From positions 1 to 64,000 of the forward strand of contig JAKEKT010000061.1 of NCBI GenBank assembly GCA_021495925.1: 64,000 nt of DNA, written 5' to 3'. Positions 32,690 to 43,446 of the stretch are shown in pieces. Source of the DNA: Diplodia intermedia. Lineage: Eukaryota; Ascomycota; Dothideomycetes; Botryosphaeriales; Botryosphaeriaceae. The position numbers and the translations under genes were made by a program. Under the pieces are notes generated by a model. That model did not search any database. It was not told the DNA's origin and was given only the letters and a program-made list of their open reading frames with translations. The stretch's first letter is position 1. Each line of letters starts with the position of its first letter.

Positions 32690-33763
32690 AACTTTACATA
32701 GCAATATTTAGTCAGAAAGCATACATTACAACGTACTAAAGACTGGCTACCACATATAATGTTTCTGTTGGGATGATAGGCGGCAGGAACCGTGTCAGAG
32801 CTGGGCGAAAGCCGAAATGCGGAATTGAGAAGAACGTTCGCTGATATATAAGGATACGCTGACGCCGCCTATTTGCAAACACCAAAGGATCACAGCTGCA
32901 CTGTCATACAGCAACTTCAACCTGAGACATGTATCACAACTCCAACCCTGCAGCTATAATCGACGACTACATTTCGTGATTCGATCACAATGGACTAAGT
33001 ACCTTTGCCACTGAGGTCTGTGTACTTGCCGATCCTTGTTACATGCCTAAGTGCTGTTGCTTACGGGCGGTGGGGTCGACGGCGAGGGGAGGCTGAGGGA
33101 GCGCGAGGTGGGTGAGTTGGAGGGGAGAGCTGGTTGTGGTGGAGGCCATTGTTGGATGGTTGGTATGGGAAAGTTCTTTCTTGTGGAGAGAATAAGGAAG
33201 AAGGCGGGGGATGCAGGCGTTTGGGGAGGAGGTATATATGGGAGTGTCGGGGCCCTTGGTAGGCTAGTGGAACTTAGGTGGAACGGCGGTGGAGGATGGA
33301 TCTATGTAGACGGTCTCAAGGATTTTTCCCAAATATATGTCCGGTGCAGCCTAATCTCCGTAATGGAGTGGCACAGCGGTCAGCCTACTATCCCGTATCG
33401 TAAGTGTTTGACCTCATCTTTCTTGCGCCCTCACCAACGCCACGAACCTGGCAGCCAGCGAGTGCCATGTTCATGATGCTGGAAAGTGTTAAGGAGGAAT
33501 GGCTCAGGCAAGTCACGGCATGTTAACTCCTTTCTGTTAAGGGGTTTAATGCGAGACTGCCCCAACAGGATGTTGGGAGCTGGGGTCGTCTACTTCCGTC
33601 GAATTCAAAGGAAGCTACATTCAGGTGTCAAAGGCAGTGAACGCTTTGGTTCAACAATGATGTCTTGTAGTATACTAAGATTGTATTGCCTACTGTGCAC
33701 TACACTATATACTCAGTAGCTCAGCTGGTCGCTATAAAGATTCCGGGCGATGGCCAAGCTTTC
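32690..33763. other. Gene-less stretch between convergent genes
   Basis: About 1.07 kb between the MFS stop and the FAD-oxidase stop. A G-rich frame at 33051-33476 has no family character. A tagctcagctggt string near 33716-33728 resembles a tRNA A box but no tRNA fold follows. Confidence 0.45.
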
Positions 33764-35306
33764 TCAAGCTGCGGGCTTGATCTGCACGTTCTTCTTGAAG
33801 ACGTTCGTGGGATCGTACTTTGCTTTCAGCTTGGACAGCTGCTCGTAGTTCGGACCGTACACTATCTCCGGTCCAGAACCGTTGCCTACGCAAGTCAGTA
33901 AACATCTCCGACAAACGCCACAAGCTTCGAAGGCCACATACCGTCGTAGTTCACGTACTCAAAGTTCTCCCTCCCCTCATCCGCCTTGCCCGGCTCATTC
34001 ACCACAGCGGCAATCCTCCTGCCCCACCTCCTCACCGCCTCATCATGCTCCTCGCCCTCCCACGCACACATGATGGCGCACTGCAGCCTCCCACTCCGAT
34101 GCGGCATCGCCATCGCACCGACCGCGGGCTCGCAAATCTTTTCCGTCTTCATATTCTCAAACGACACCAGACTCTTCCCCGCCGCAGGGACCTCCTTCAC
34201 AAACGCGCGGAACTCCTCCAGCGTCCTCTCAAACTTCTCCGTCGCCAACGGCTGCGGAAACGACGCGCCCTTGATCGACTTCCTCCCGCCCCTCGGCGCG
34301 GCCGCCGCCAACACGCCGTTGACAGCACTGTACGGCATCTCGGCCGTCGTATCGACCAGCGCCCCCAGCCCAAGCAACGGCGCCAGCACCTCCCTCGCCT
34401 GCGCTTCGGGCCCGCAATGGAACACGACCGCCCCCACCATCACCGTCTCGCCCGCATCGAGCCCGGGCAGCCCGCCCGGCGGCGCCGCCATCAGCGCCGC
34501 ATGGACGACCGTCCTCCCATCACTATCGGGGCCGGTAGCGCGGTTCGCAGCGTCGACCAGCGCGGGCGCGCACGACGGCGGAAACATCAGCATGCCCATG
34601 AAGACGCCTTGCGGCACCTCATGCGCTTGGTACGTGAAGCTCGTCGCGACGCCGAAGCTGGCGCCGGCGCCGCGCGCGGCCCAGAAGAGGTCGGGGTTCT
34701 CCTTCTCGGACGCCGTCACGATCGAGCCGTCGGCCAGCACCATCTCGACGGCGAGCAGGTTGTCGACGGTCAGCCCGTGCAGGCCCGATAGGAAGCCGTA
34801 GCCGCCGCCCAGCGTCAGCCCGCCGACGCCCGTGTGGTTGACGGTGCCGCCGACGGTGGCCAGGCCGTGCGCGGCGCCCGCCTCGTCGACGTCCCTCCAC
34901 GTGCACCCCCCGCCCGCGCTGATGGTGCGCGCGCCCGCGTCGACGCTGACGGCGCGCATTTTGGCGAGGTCGATGACGAGGCCGTTGGCGATGGACGAGT
35001 CGCCGCTGGTCGAGTGCTGCCCGCCCGAGACGACGAGGGGCATGGCGTGCGCGGTGGCGAGCTTGATGGTGGTGGAGACGGCGGCGGCGGTGGTGGGGTA
35101 CACGACTATGGCCTATGGTGGTGGTGGTGGTGTTGGTGTTGGTGACGGGGCACGTGACGGGTGGTGGTGGTGTTGCTTACTGCTTCTTTTACCGATGCGT
35201 CGGACCAGCGCTCGATGCTCTTTCTGTAGTTGGGAGACTGCGGGGTGACGACCTCGACGTCTGCGAGGGCGGAGCGGAGCTCGCTGACGAGATCGGAAGA
35301 ACCCAT
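33764..35306 (-). CDS. FAD-linked oxidase, berberine-bridge/6-hydroxynicotine-oxidase type
   Basis: Three exons, 35306-35181, 35112-33942 and 33885-33764, give 472 aa. The FAD_binding_4 region shows AIVVYPTTAAAVSTTIKLA, then SGGQHSTSG with His75 placed where 8-alpha-histidyl FAD is attached, then TVGGTVNHTGVGGLTLGGGY and ENPDLFWAARGAGASFGVAT. The cysteine used for a second flavin bond in bicovalent enzymes is not seen in the GVGGLTLGGG segment, so a single covalent link is expected. The C-terminal BBE segment (YGPNYEQLSKLKAKYDPTNV) is complete. No signal peptide is obvious. Such enzymes oxidise alcohols, sugars or amines and are common in secondary metabolism. It lies about 1.1 kb past the MFS gene. 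Confidence 0.87.
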
Positions 35307-36230
35307 GATGTGTGTTCGCTTGCTGAGGGAGGTGTTGTGGACTGTGGTTGGAGTCTGGCAAATCGTTCGGGGGAGCGTCGGCGTCTCTAAATACCGGCCG
35401 GAAAGCAGTGGGATTTATGGTGGGGTAGTAGCGCTGATAAGTAAACACTACTCCACTGTAGATTCTCCGGGTAAGCTTACCCAGTCGGCCTCAACCGCCG
35501 CCGATTCTAAAGGCTCTTGGTCTGGATTTTACTTTGCCCGAAGTGCACAGTTGAACCGCCAATCACTAGCCTGTTTTTTCCTTTTTTTTTTCGGGGCGAG
35601 AAGTGCATCTGTCGGCGCAAGAAAAGTTCGATATTACTGGAATCCCCTTCCGCTTATCTCCGTGCTGTGCGGGGTCCGGGTATGGGAACGCAGCGATGAA
35701 GCTTATGTAAGCCGGAACTACCGTAAGGGGACCGCACATCGTGAAAAAAAATTCTTGTCTTTCAACAAAGAGAGACCTTCTAAGTTTCGCTATTCCTTTG
35801 CATTCCTTTTACTTAACAATATGATGTCGCAACCACCAATGACGGCAGATCGTCGCCAGCTGAGCCATCTCTTTCCGCATGCCAGATGAGTAGGTTTACT
35901 GGCTGGCTTACCTTCCTTGTGTCAGTATTTGAGGCCCTGATTGGGCCTGAGCAAGCTGGCCAAGAAAATCAAAAGCAATCGGTGGGCAGGGGTGCCCGTC
36001 AGCACTACGTCAACAGGGCGATGATTCGACTCGCTTGTCCGGCTTGCTTATTCTGCTGACTCTCTTACGTTTGTGGCGCTGATCAGCCTGCTTTGTGATT
36101 CTGCAACAGAGGCGATAGGAGCTAGATAGAGCGCTTATTACCCGCACTCTGAAAGCCTTGATGAAGCATCGCTTTTTCTCTCCCGAACACTCCACAGAAA
36201 CTGCATTTCATCGTCCGAACTCAACAAAAG
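35307..36230. other. Gene-less stretch with two divergent promoters
   Basis: About 920 bases between the FAD oxidase start and the next HET gene. It should contain both promoters. No repeats noted. Confidence 0.4.
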
Positions 36231-38105
36231 ATGGACGACAACCTCTCGCAAACCTACCAGTATCGACCACTTGAAGGCGACCGACACATTCGGCTTTTGC
36301 GTATTCTTGACCCCGATGCTGATGGAGGATACAAGGACCCAACACTCGATCTTGTACACGTGGACATCGACACGGCCCCGCCGTTCGAAGCTGTGTCATA
36401 TGTTTGGGGTGATCCGGCGCCTGTTGGAACACTGTATCTCTCAAGCTCAGGCGAGCTTTGCGTCGCGCACAATCTTAATGACGCGTTACCCTATCTTATT
36501 GAGCGGGCTGCCACCGAGACTGGACACTTGTGGATTGATGCGCTCTGTATCAACCAGGCCGACGGCGCAGAAAAGGACAAGCAGATTCCGCTGATGAGGG
36601 ACATCTACAGTTCCGCAACAAGGGCATTGGCGTGGCTAGGGCTGGAGCTCCCTGATGATGGATACACGGAAAACCATGGAGCCCCATCAGCACGCATCGC
36701 CGATGCAGTTGACATCGTCATACGCCACTTCGATACATTCCCCCGCGGAGACACACTGGCCGCAGGCGAGCGCTTGGATAAAAAACTTCGGGACCGCACG
36801 ATGCACATCATGACAGAACAAGGGCTCCCTGAAGAGCGTCTTGACGCATGGGTGTCTTCGTTAGGTAGTATCGCGGATCTACCATTTTTCACTCGTGCGT
36901 GGACGTTCCAGGAATGGGTGCTGCCGGAAGAATTACTCATCATCATCGGTAGCCGTGGATTCCCATCAGGGGCCATGCAGTTGGTATCCTGTCTTTTGAA
37001 CACTTGTTGGGCTTTTGGGGAGAAGTCCACAGCACATGCACCTCTTTTTAACCGCGAGAATATCCGAGAAATGTACCAGAAACAAAGAAGAAGCAACAGG
37101 GAATGGAGATTCGATGCGTCCATGCTATCCCGGATCATTGAAACTCTCCACGCGGGTGCCGAGGCTCTTACCAGTGAACCTCACGACCGCATTTTTGCGT
37201 TCCTTGGTTTAGCGAACCTCCCGTGCTTCAATCCAGACTCCAGTCTTCCTATGAAAGACACTCTCATGTCGTTCTCACACCACGTCATCTCGGCCTCCCA
37301 TTCCCTTGACATCATTTCGACGGGGTGTGGTCTTCGCTTGCCTGAGTTTGCCGGCGTGCCATCTTGGGTTCCTGACTGGAGCCCCGGACTACCGGCCAAA
37401 GTGTTGCTCCACTATGGAAACATAACTACAGATGGACTCTGGGATGCAGCGAAAGGCTTGAAACACACTTGCAACAACGACTTCGGATCCCAGGAGCTCC
37501 TGGTACGAGGAAGGGTCATAGGTCTTGTTGAAAAGTGTTCTCCGACCCTGAATGAGATAGAGGAGCAGATCGATCTGGAAATGCGTATCAGCTGGCACAC
37601 TCTCATAAATGGCGGCAGTACCATGTCATGGAGTTCAATGAAACCAATAGACATATTCAGAGTCTTGTTGGCCTCATTTGGTGGTGGTGGAGATCTCAGC
37701 GATCATTTCTGGACAGCTGAAGAGTGCGTCGCGCTATGTGAGAGATATCTCATCCTTCCTAGTCTTGATCTGGCTTCGAACGACGAGGAGCTGAGTTGCA
37801 TCCCGGTGCCAGACGAAGCGGAGGAAGATTCAGAGTGGATGAAGTTCATTTACAAATTTCTTAGGTACTGGGCGCATCGTCGGTTTGTTCAGACCAGTTC
37901 CGGACGCTACGGAATGGTCTGGGAGGATGCAAAAGTCGGCGATGCAATTGTTATACTTCACGGCCTTCGTGTCCCACTCATATTGAGGAAGACGGATAGG
38001 GCTGACAGATACCGGGTTGTTTGCGATGCCTCCATCGAGGGTATTATGTTCGGCGAAGCAAGAACCTGGGAGGAGGCAGAAGCGGATGATATCGTGCTTA
38101 TTTGA
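36231..38105 (+). CDS. HET-domain (heterokaryon incompatibility-type) protein
   Basis: An intronless frame of 624 aa from ATG 36231 (MDDNLSQTYQYRPLEGDRHI). The HET core is strong: YRPLEGDRHIRLLRILDPDA, then PPFEAVSYVWGD, then GHLWIDALCINQADGAEKDK, then QIPLMRDIYSSATRALAWLG. Later family blocks are FFTRAWTFQEWVLPEELLII and PHDRIFAFLGLANLPCFNPD, followed by GVPSWVPDWS. The C-terminal half is typical variable HET sequence without a recognised partner domain. HET proteins act in allorecognition and may execute cell death. It is tail-to-tail with a broken HET copy 84 bp away; the two differ in sequence and are not a recent duplicate. Confidence 0.88.
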   Translation: MDDNLSQTYQYRPLEGDRHIRLLRILDPDADGGYKDPTLDLVHVDIDTAPPFEAVSYVWGDPAPVGTLYLSSSGELCVAHNLNDALPYLIERAATETGHLWIDALCINQADGAEKDKQIPLMRDIYSSATRALAWLGLELPDDGYTENHGAPSARIADAVDIVIRHFDTFPRGDTLAAGERLDKKLRDRTMHIMTEQGLPEERLDAWVSSLGSIADLPFFTRAWTFQEWVLPEELLIIIGSRGFPSGAMQLVSCLLNTCWAFGEKSTAHAPLFNRENIREMYQKQRRSNREWRFDASMLSRIIETLHAGAEALTSEPHDRIFAFLGLANLPCFNPDSSLPMKDTLMSFSHHVISASHSLDIISTGCGLRLPEFAGVPSWVPDWSPGLPAKVLLHYGNITTDGLWDAAKGLKHTCNNDFGSQELLVRGRVIGLVEKCSPTLNEIEEQIDLEMRISWHTLINGGSTMSWSSMKPIDIFRVLLASFGGGGDLSDHFWTAEECVALCERYLILPSLDLASNDEELSCIPVPDEAEEDSEWMKFIYKFLRYWAHRRFVQTSSGRYGMVWEDAKVGDAIVILHGLRVPLILRKTDRADRYRVVCDASIEGIMFGEARTWEEAEADDIVLI

Positions 38106-38189
38106 TTCCAACTTGTCAATTGAAGATACAGCGTGTATATTGCGGGCTCTCCCCTCGTAGTGACGACCAAACGCTATTCACCCTATTGA

Positions 38190-39928
38190 TTAACCAACGT
38201 TCCATCTTCTTGTGACAGGCCTGTCATTTCGTGACAGCCACATCTCAATGTGCACCCAAGGCAATCTCAACCAAGCCTCCCGCAACGGTCTCAGCACCCG
38301 CAAATCATCCTCCACCAGCCGCGTGATCGGATAGCGTTGACAGTCAACCGCCAGCATCCTCCAACACTCCTCAAGCCGCGAAACTCCAGCCCCTCGCCCG
38401 CCACCAACGCCATTAGCAGTACCCCTCCAATCACCCTCCCCTTTCGCCCCCTCCGCCCCCTCCTCCTTCTCCCCCTCCCTCCCCACCAAAAACTCAAGGA
38501 ATCATTCCCCCTCTCCAACCCCTCCTCCCTCACCACCTCCACCAGCCCCCACCCCGCGTCGCCCCCTTCGCCAACACCCCCGCATCCCACCCTTCAACCA
38601 CAACCCCCCCGTCTCCATCTACCACCCACGGCATCCGCACCTCCCGCCCATCGACGCCAGCGGCACAGAAGACGCCACGCCGCGCCGCGCTGCGCGAAGA
38701 CGATGTCTGCCTGCCGCGCGGACAAGTCGCCGGCGGAGCCGGGATGCGCGGAGGCGGGGACCCAGCACGGGGGTAGGCGTTGCTGAAGACGGGCCACGGC
38801 GAATGGCGGAGGAGGTCGCGGTTACGCGTCGCGTCGACGATGGCGGCGGCGGTGGCGGGGTAGATCTTGTGGACGGGCTCGCCCGTGCGACGGCGTGATG
38901 GAGAGCGCGTCGGAGGTCAGGCCGAGGAAGGCGAAGACCATGGCGCGCGGGTCGCTGGCTTGGGTGTGGCGGAAGCGGGTGAGGATGGCGGGGAGGGTTT
39001 ATCAGGATGGGGGGTTTCGCCGTCGTCGTCGTCGTCGTCCTGCTGCCGTTGTTGTTGTTGCAGCATTTTAATTGTGAGGCGGCGCTGGTGGGCGAGGATC
39101 TGGACGCAGGCCATGGTGCGGTTGAGGCTCGTCTTGAGGACGAAGTGGTGGCCGAATGCGTTGTGGAGGGCGTTCGGGAAGCCGGACATGGCGATGTACT
39201 TGTCGACGTCGAAGAAGGCGTCGACGCGCTCCCAGGGCAGCTCGCCGCCTTGGTCATCGACGAGCGCTACGCGTGGAGCGTAGGACACTTCTTGCATGAT
39301 CCATACCCGCTGCCACACCTCCGGGCACCGGAAAAGCCGCTCGATTTCCCAGAGTCGATCTCTCAAGGCAGCTTCGCAGCCGTCATCGTCATCCCAGCTG
39401 TCGATTCGGAAGTTGCGCTCGGGGTTGGTGATTGTGCCGATCTCTTGCATGGCCTCGACATGTTTAATATAAGCAAAGTCACTGCAGCTCTCCCGTTAGA
39501 TCCAGAGGAGGTCGGTGGTACAGTGTTTGTATATGTGAGACCTACTCACCACGCTCCGCCAAATCGCCTTGATTGATACATAGAGCATCAATCTACAGAT
39601 TGCGGGGATGGTGGACCCGGCGTAAATGGCGTAGAATCGTTGCCAAGTTCTTCGTCACGCTAACGGTCTTGTCTGCAACGACTACAGAGCAACACTTGTC
39701 TGAGTTGCCCCAGGTATATGAGAGAGTTTCGTACTCGGGGTGTGCATCCAGAGAGATTCTGGATAGCTTGCATAGGATTTCGGCGGAGAAGTTGTCTGAT
39801 GGCAGGAGGGTGAAGATCCGAAACTGTCCAGCGCTGGATAAGATCGAGTCGTGATCATGTCGTGTATCGCGTCGGGAGAGAATGGGGGCGTTTTGTCTGG
39901 AATTATTTCCCGATGGTGGTGGTTGCAT
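38190..39928 (-). pseudogene. Broken HET-domain gene
   Basis: Family blocks run in order on the minus strand but in several frames. The start may be ATG 39928. The first block (HPEYETLSYTWGNSDKCCSV, then VTKNLATILRHLRRVHHPRN) reaches a TAG at 39593-39595 exactly where HET proteins have the Trp of LWIDALCINQ; the frame then continues IDALCINQGDLAER. After a possible intron comes MQEIGTITNPERNF, then RLFRCPEVWQRVWIMQEVSY, then SDPRAMVFAFLGLTSDALSI (about 38880-38950). A frame change follows before EPVHKIYPATAAAIVDATRN, and another before the CWVP-type block. A C-terminal segment, ECWRMLAVDCQRYPITRLVE and onward, ends at 38190. One stop plus at least two frame changes make function unlikely. Confidence 0.75.
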
Positions 39929-41310
39929 TGAGTAAGCGAGCAGCTTCGATGACAACTCGATTTGCTTGTCATGGGATTTGAAGTCTACCAATCAGATGCT
40001 GTCTTCGCTGATTGGTAGACTTCAAATCCCATGGGGGCTGGCCAACCAAAGCGCCACCCAACAACCGACAACACTCAGCCAACGTCTGATTGGACGAACC
40101 AAAGCCCGGTAAATACATCACCCGCAAACAACCCACATTTGCACGCAAAGGCTCTGCCTTGCATGGTGCGTGGTATTTTTGGATGCGGTTCTGCCTTGAA
40201 TGGTTTGCGGGGCTGATGAGGTGCCCACTTTGGTGCACAACCCGCCAAGCCACACTACCTTCGGCATTCAGGAGCCAATTGTATCGAATTTATTCTCATC
40301 CTGTGGTAAGGTTAAGCGATTACTGATCCGCCCGCCGCGACTTCAGCTTTGCTTTCAGCCTGTGGCGTAAAGGCTTCGGCTAGAAGGTAGAGCGCCTTTG
40401 ATGTCGACATGTTTTTCGATCGGTCCTGTTAATGGATTCGTATCCAAGTGAACACAGTGACCAGCCTCTCGGCTCCTACTCGCTTAATTTACCGGCAACG
40501 CTATGCTATCAGAGTCCAGCTCTTTCGTCTAGTCCAGGTGAACTATGCTTACTCTAGAGTCCGAGAAACTCAACTACTGCTGCCCCCCTTGGATTAAGCA
40601 TCTCCCTACGCGTTTATCTGCTGCGAAGGTCAGGTGACAATATCCCGGCAGTTCGATTCATGGAAAGAGGGTGCTGAGCTACGTACTTGGTATTGAGGAG
40701 AGACAACGGAGACAGTGTAATAGAAGTCCGCACTTGTGCCAGGTTCTTGAAAGAGACCTTGGTAGAAGTCCGTCAGTAACGGCCTCCAATTGGCCTGCCG
40801 TAAGGCACATTTGTCTGGACATATGACCCAGCTTACCCTTGTAATGGGATGCCGCATCGAGTTGCCGGCGAGAAAATGCTTTTTCTTCGAGCCCACACCA
40901 TCTTGAAAGGGTGACCGGTGGGGTCGGCAAGATGCCACCAGACCCCTGTCCGTAGGACGCTAGTGCTCGGCAGCAAGAGATGGCTTTTCTGCTGAACGCT
41001 GAAGCACATGATGCCAGCCTTGTCGTCGGACGTAGTCCGGCTATAAATGCTGGCCACTGCACGCTGCTGAACTATTCATCAGGACTGTCAATCCTTTCCC
41101 GCTATTCAAATTCATACCACGGTATCTCAACATCTACTGAGAAGTCTGAGAGCAATGGAGCGAGCTGGAAATTCTCAATTTCGCTCATCAACTTCTTCCC
41201 AGCATGCTCCGTCATTGCGAAACGAGGGTAGTGTTCACCTAGAGCAGCTCCCTCGGTTGGATACACGCAGCTCTCCCGTGTAAGAATACCCAAATGAATG
41301 GCACATCTGG
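39929..41310. other. Gene-less stretch with a long hairpin
   Basis: About 1.4 kb between the HET pseudogene and the membrane-protein gene. It contains the perfect inverted repeat at 39970-40033; otherwise nothing recognisable. Confidence 0.45.
39970..40033. repeat. Perfect inverted repeat, 26-bp arms, 12-bp loop
   Basis: The left arm (39970-39995, starting catgggatttgaagtctacc) is the exact reverse complement of the right arm (40008-40033, starting ctgattggtagacttcaaat). The loop is atgctgtcttcg. It ends 42 bp upstream of the putative start of the HET pseudogene. Confidence 0.92.
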
Positions 41311-43446
41311 ATGTTGCTGACTCAATCGATAAGTACGTCACCCGACCCTTTGCAAGTCCAGTCCTCTGGCACGTCGCGCGCTCGGGAGCTCCTACACGCC
41401 TTTCTCCGAAGCCTTCAACTGCTGTTGGTGACGCTATTGAATCCGTGGAGGGTACTCCAGGAGTCACCAAAGATAGCTCTCAGTCGACGGAGGTCTATGG
41501 CCATAGTCCGGCTAGTCATCCACGTCATTCCCGTGTTGACTACACTGTGTTTGTTTTCCATCAACCTTTCAACCTGGTATCCGAGGAGCCCGCCCTCAAC
41601 CACGGCTTTACAGTTCCTAGCCAAAGCTCTCGAGTTAGCCACACAAGCTTCTATTGCCAACATGGTTCTGTTCTTCATACGACACCTTGCCCTTGGACAG
41701 GACGCGCTGCCATTCGGTGCTCTTTTTGCTGGCCTCCAAACAAGCAGCATCAGCTACTTATGGTCTCTCGAATTCATCGGATCGTTCACATCGGACTGGA
41801 TTCTGTACCGCCGAAGATGCGCTTTTGCAGCATTCATAGCCTTCAACATCATCCTCGCTGCCGGAGTTGGACCGTCAATTGCAATCACACTCATTCCTCA
41901 AAGGCAGGCCTTTCCATTTGGTACAACTGCCTTATGGTTCAAAGGCGAAGAGAAGGAGCTTTTTCCTCCTCACCTGAATAGGAGCCACATTCCTTCCTCC
42001 TGTTACACTACAAATGAGACGGAAGTAGACGCAACAGCGTACGTGGAATGCCCATGGCGTGCGTTGCCCACAGTGCTAGAGATGGTCAAGAGTCGTGCCT
42101 CTGTCGACCTCCCAGGGTTTCTTCGGCTGGTCAATGGAGGCAACATGCAAGTTCTTGGAGAAACCAGCCTCGCTGGCGGGAACAGGTCATTACCTTCGGC
42201 ACTTGAGGAGGGAGAAGGTCCCTACGTGGCGTATCTGAAAGAGCATGGGGGCAAGAGTGAAATAGCGACGGCAACCACAAAGGGTGTGATGCAAGCCTTC
42301 TTTGCGACCTGGACTCAGATCTCGAATGGACCAATGACCGCGATGCCAGACGTATTCAAGGTCAGCAGTCTCAGCCGAATTATGAAATCACGTGGCAAGC
42401 AACCTGTTGCGTGGACCCAATGTCAGGAATTTCCCAATCCATTCGTCTCCCTCCAGGCGAATTTCCCTGGTCTTCCAAGCTCCTCGGCGGTCAGCATCCC
42501 GTCCATCGATGAGTCATCCCATTGGCAACTCATTTGGGTAGATATCGACACCCCATACCTACCAGTCTCCATTGGCGCAATCGTCATCCCTCCAGTATCT
42601 CTGTTGAGATCAACATCCTCTCGAAAAGATGAAACTTCTTTTGACGCATTTGCGTGTACCATCTCCGCCTCATGGGGTCCGAGTACCCTAACAATTACCA
42701 GCGAATATAGTAGACCGCTCTATGCAGAGAGCACCGTCACATCCTGGCCGCACGAGGCCACCAAACTCTCCTCGTCATGGGCAAATACCATCCTGTCAAC
42801 TTGGCCGTCCGCAAATGACCCCAACACAACCCTCCTCGACATCATGATGCTCCCGGCTTTGCAAGAAGCAGAAGCCGTCCAGGGCACCCAGACGCTACTG
42901 TCCGGCTTGATCGTGGCCGCCATGTCTCAAACCCTGACCCCGGCCTGGAAGCTCGTCGGCAACCCAAATACCTTCACCTCACAGCTGCAGGTTTTCAGCA
43001 ATTGGCCACAATACATATTAATTGACAACGGGACGGCGCAGGACCCGTGGGGGGCATCGGCAACCGGCGTTCACCGCGGGCTTCGTTTGGACACCGAACT
43101 CGCCGCCGAAGGTCTCGCCTATTCTATTCGAAGCGTGTCTACCGTTGTTGCACTGTTGGTTCTTATCCTCTATAGTGTCTATGCCGTCCTTTTTGTTTTG
43201 TATGTCTTGGTGTGGAGGCCGGAGAGCTCCAGTGCGTGGGATTCCATCGCCGAGCTTGCGGCTCTGGCGGTCCTGTCGAGGCCGACTGATAGGCTGCGGA
43301 ACACGAGTGCGGGGATTGAGACGCTTAGTGTGTATCGGGAGCCAGTGAATATCCGCGCCGTTGAGGGTGAGCGGTTGGAGATTGTGTTCGAGAGAGATCA
43401 GCGGAGCGGGGCTGTCGATCTTGTGCGGGCAGATGAAGCATATTGA
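41311..43446 (+). CDS. Polytopic membrane protein of unknown function
   Basis: A single frame of 711 aa from ATG 41311. Hydrophobic segments lie near residues 62-90 (MAIVRLVIHVIPVLTTLCLF), 113-135 (ASIANMVLFFIRHLALG), 145-160 and 168-195 (CAFAAFIAFNIILAAGVGPS). A large loop of about 400 residues with several N-glycosylation sequons follows, then a C-terminal helix (VSTVVALLVLILYSVYAVLF). The short basic/acidic tail is probably cytosolic. This four-plus-one layout with a large non-cytosolic domain is common among uncharacterised Pezizomycotina membrane proteins. An upstream intron is possible because the first 40 residues look less conserved. No enzymatic motif seen. Confidence 0.75.
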   Translation: MLLTQSISTSPDPLQVQSSGTSRARELLHAFLRSLQLLLVTLLNPWRVLQESPKIALSRRRSMAIVRLVIHVIPVLTTLCLFSINLSTWYPRSPPSTTALQFLAKALELATQASIANMVLFFIRHLALGQDALPFGALFAGLQTSSISYLWSLEFIGSFTSDWILYRRRCAFAAFIAFNIILAAGVGPSIAITLIPQRQAFPFGTTALWFKGEEKELFPPHLNRSHIPSSCYTTNETEVDATAYVECPWRALPTVLEMVKSRASVDLPGFLRLVNGGNMQVLGETSLAGGNRSLPSALEEGEGPYVAYLKEHGGKSEIATATTKGVMQAFFATWTQISNGPMTAMPDVFKVSSLSRIMKSRGKQPVAWTQCQEFPNPFVSLQANFPGLPSSSAVSIPSIDESSHWQLIWVDIDTPYLPVSIGAIVIPPVSLLRSTSSRKDETSFDAFACTISASWGPSTLTITSEYSRPLYAESTVTSWPHEATKLSSSWANTILSTWPSANDPNTTLLDIMMLPALQEAEAVQGTQTLLSGLIVAAMSQTLTPAWKLVGNPNTFTSQLQVFSNWPQYILIDNGTAQDPWGASATGVHRGLRLDTELAAEGLAYSIRSVSTVVALLVLILYSVYAVLFVLYVLVWRPESSSAWDSIAELAALAVLSRPTDRLRNTSAGIETLSVYREPVNIRAVEGERLEIVFERDQRSGAVDLVRADEAY

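Noticed and set aside
33051..33476. 141-codon Gly/Arg-rich frame between MFS and FAD genes
   Set aside because: G-rich sequence bias explains it; no supporting splice or family signal.
33710..33790. tRNA-like A box (tagctcagctggt) at 33716-33728
   Set aside because: No matching B box, anticodon arm or acceptor pairing follows; the site lies in the 3' flank of the FAD oxidase.
33820..34791. Long + strand frame opposite the FAD oxidase
   Set aside because: Arg/His/Pro-rich shadow of the minus-strand gene, which has clear FAD-binding motifs.
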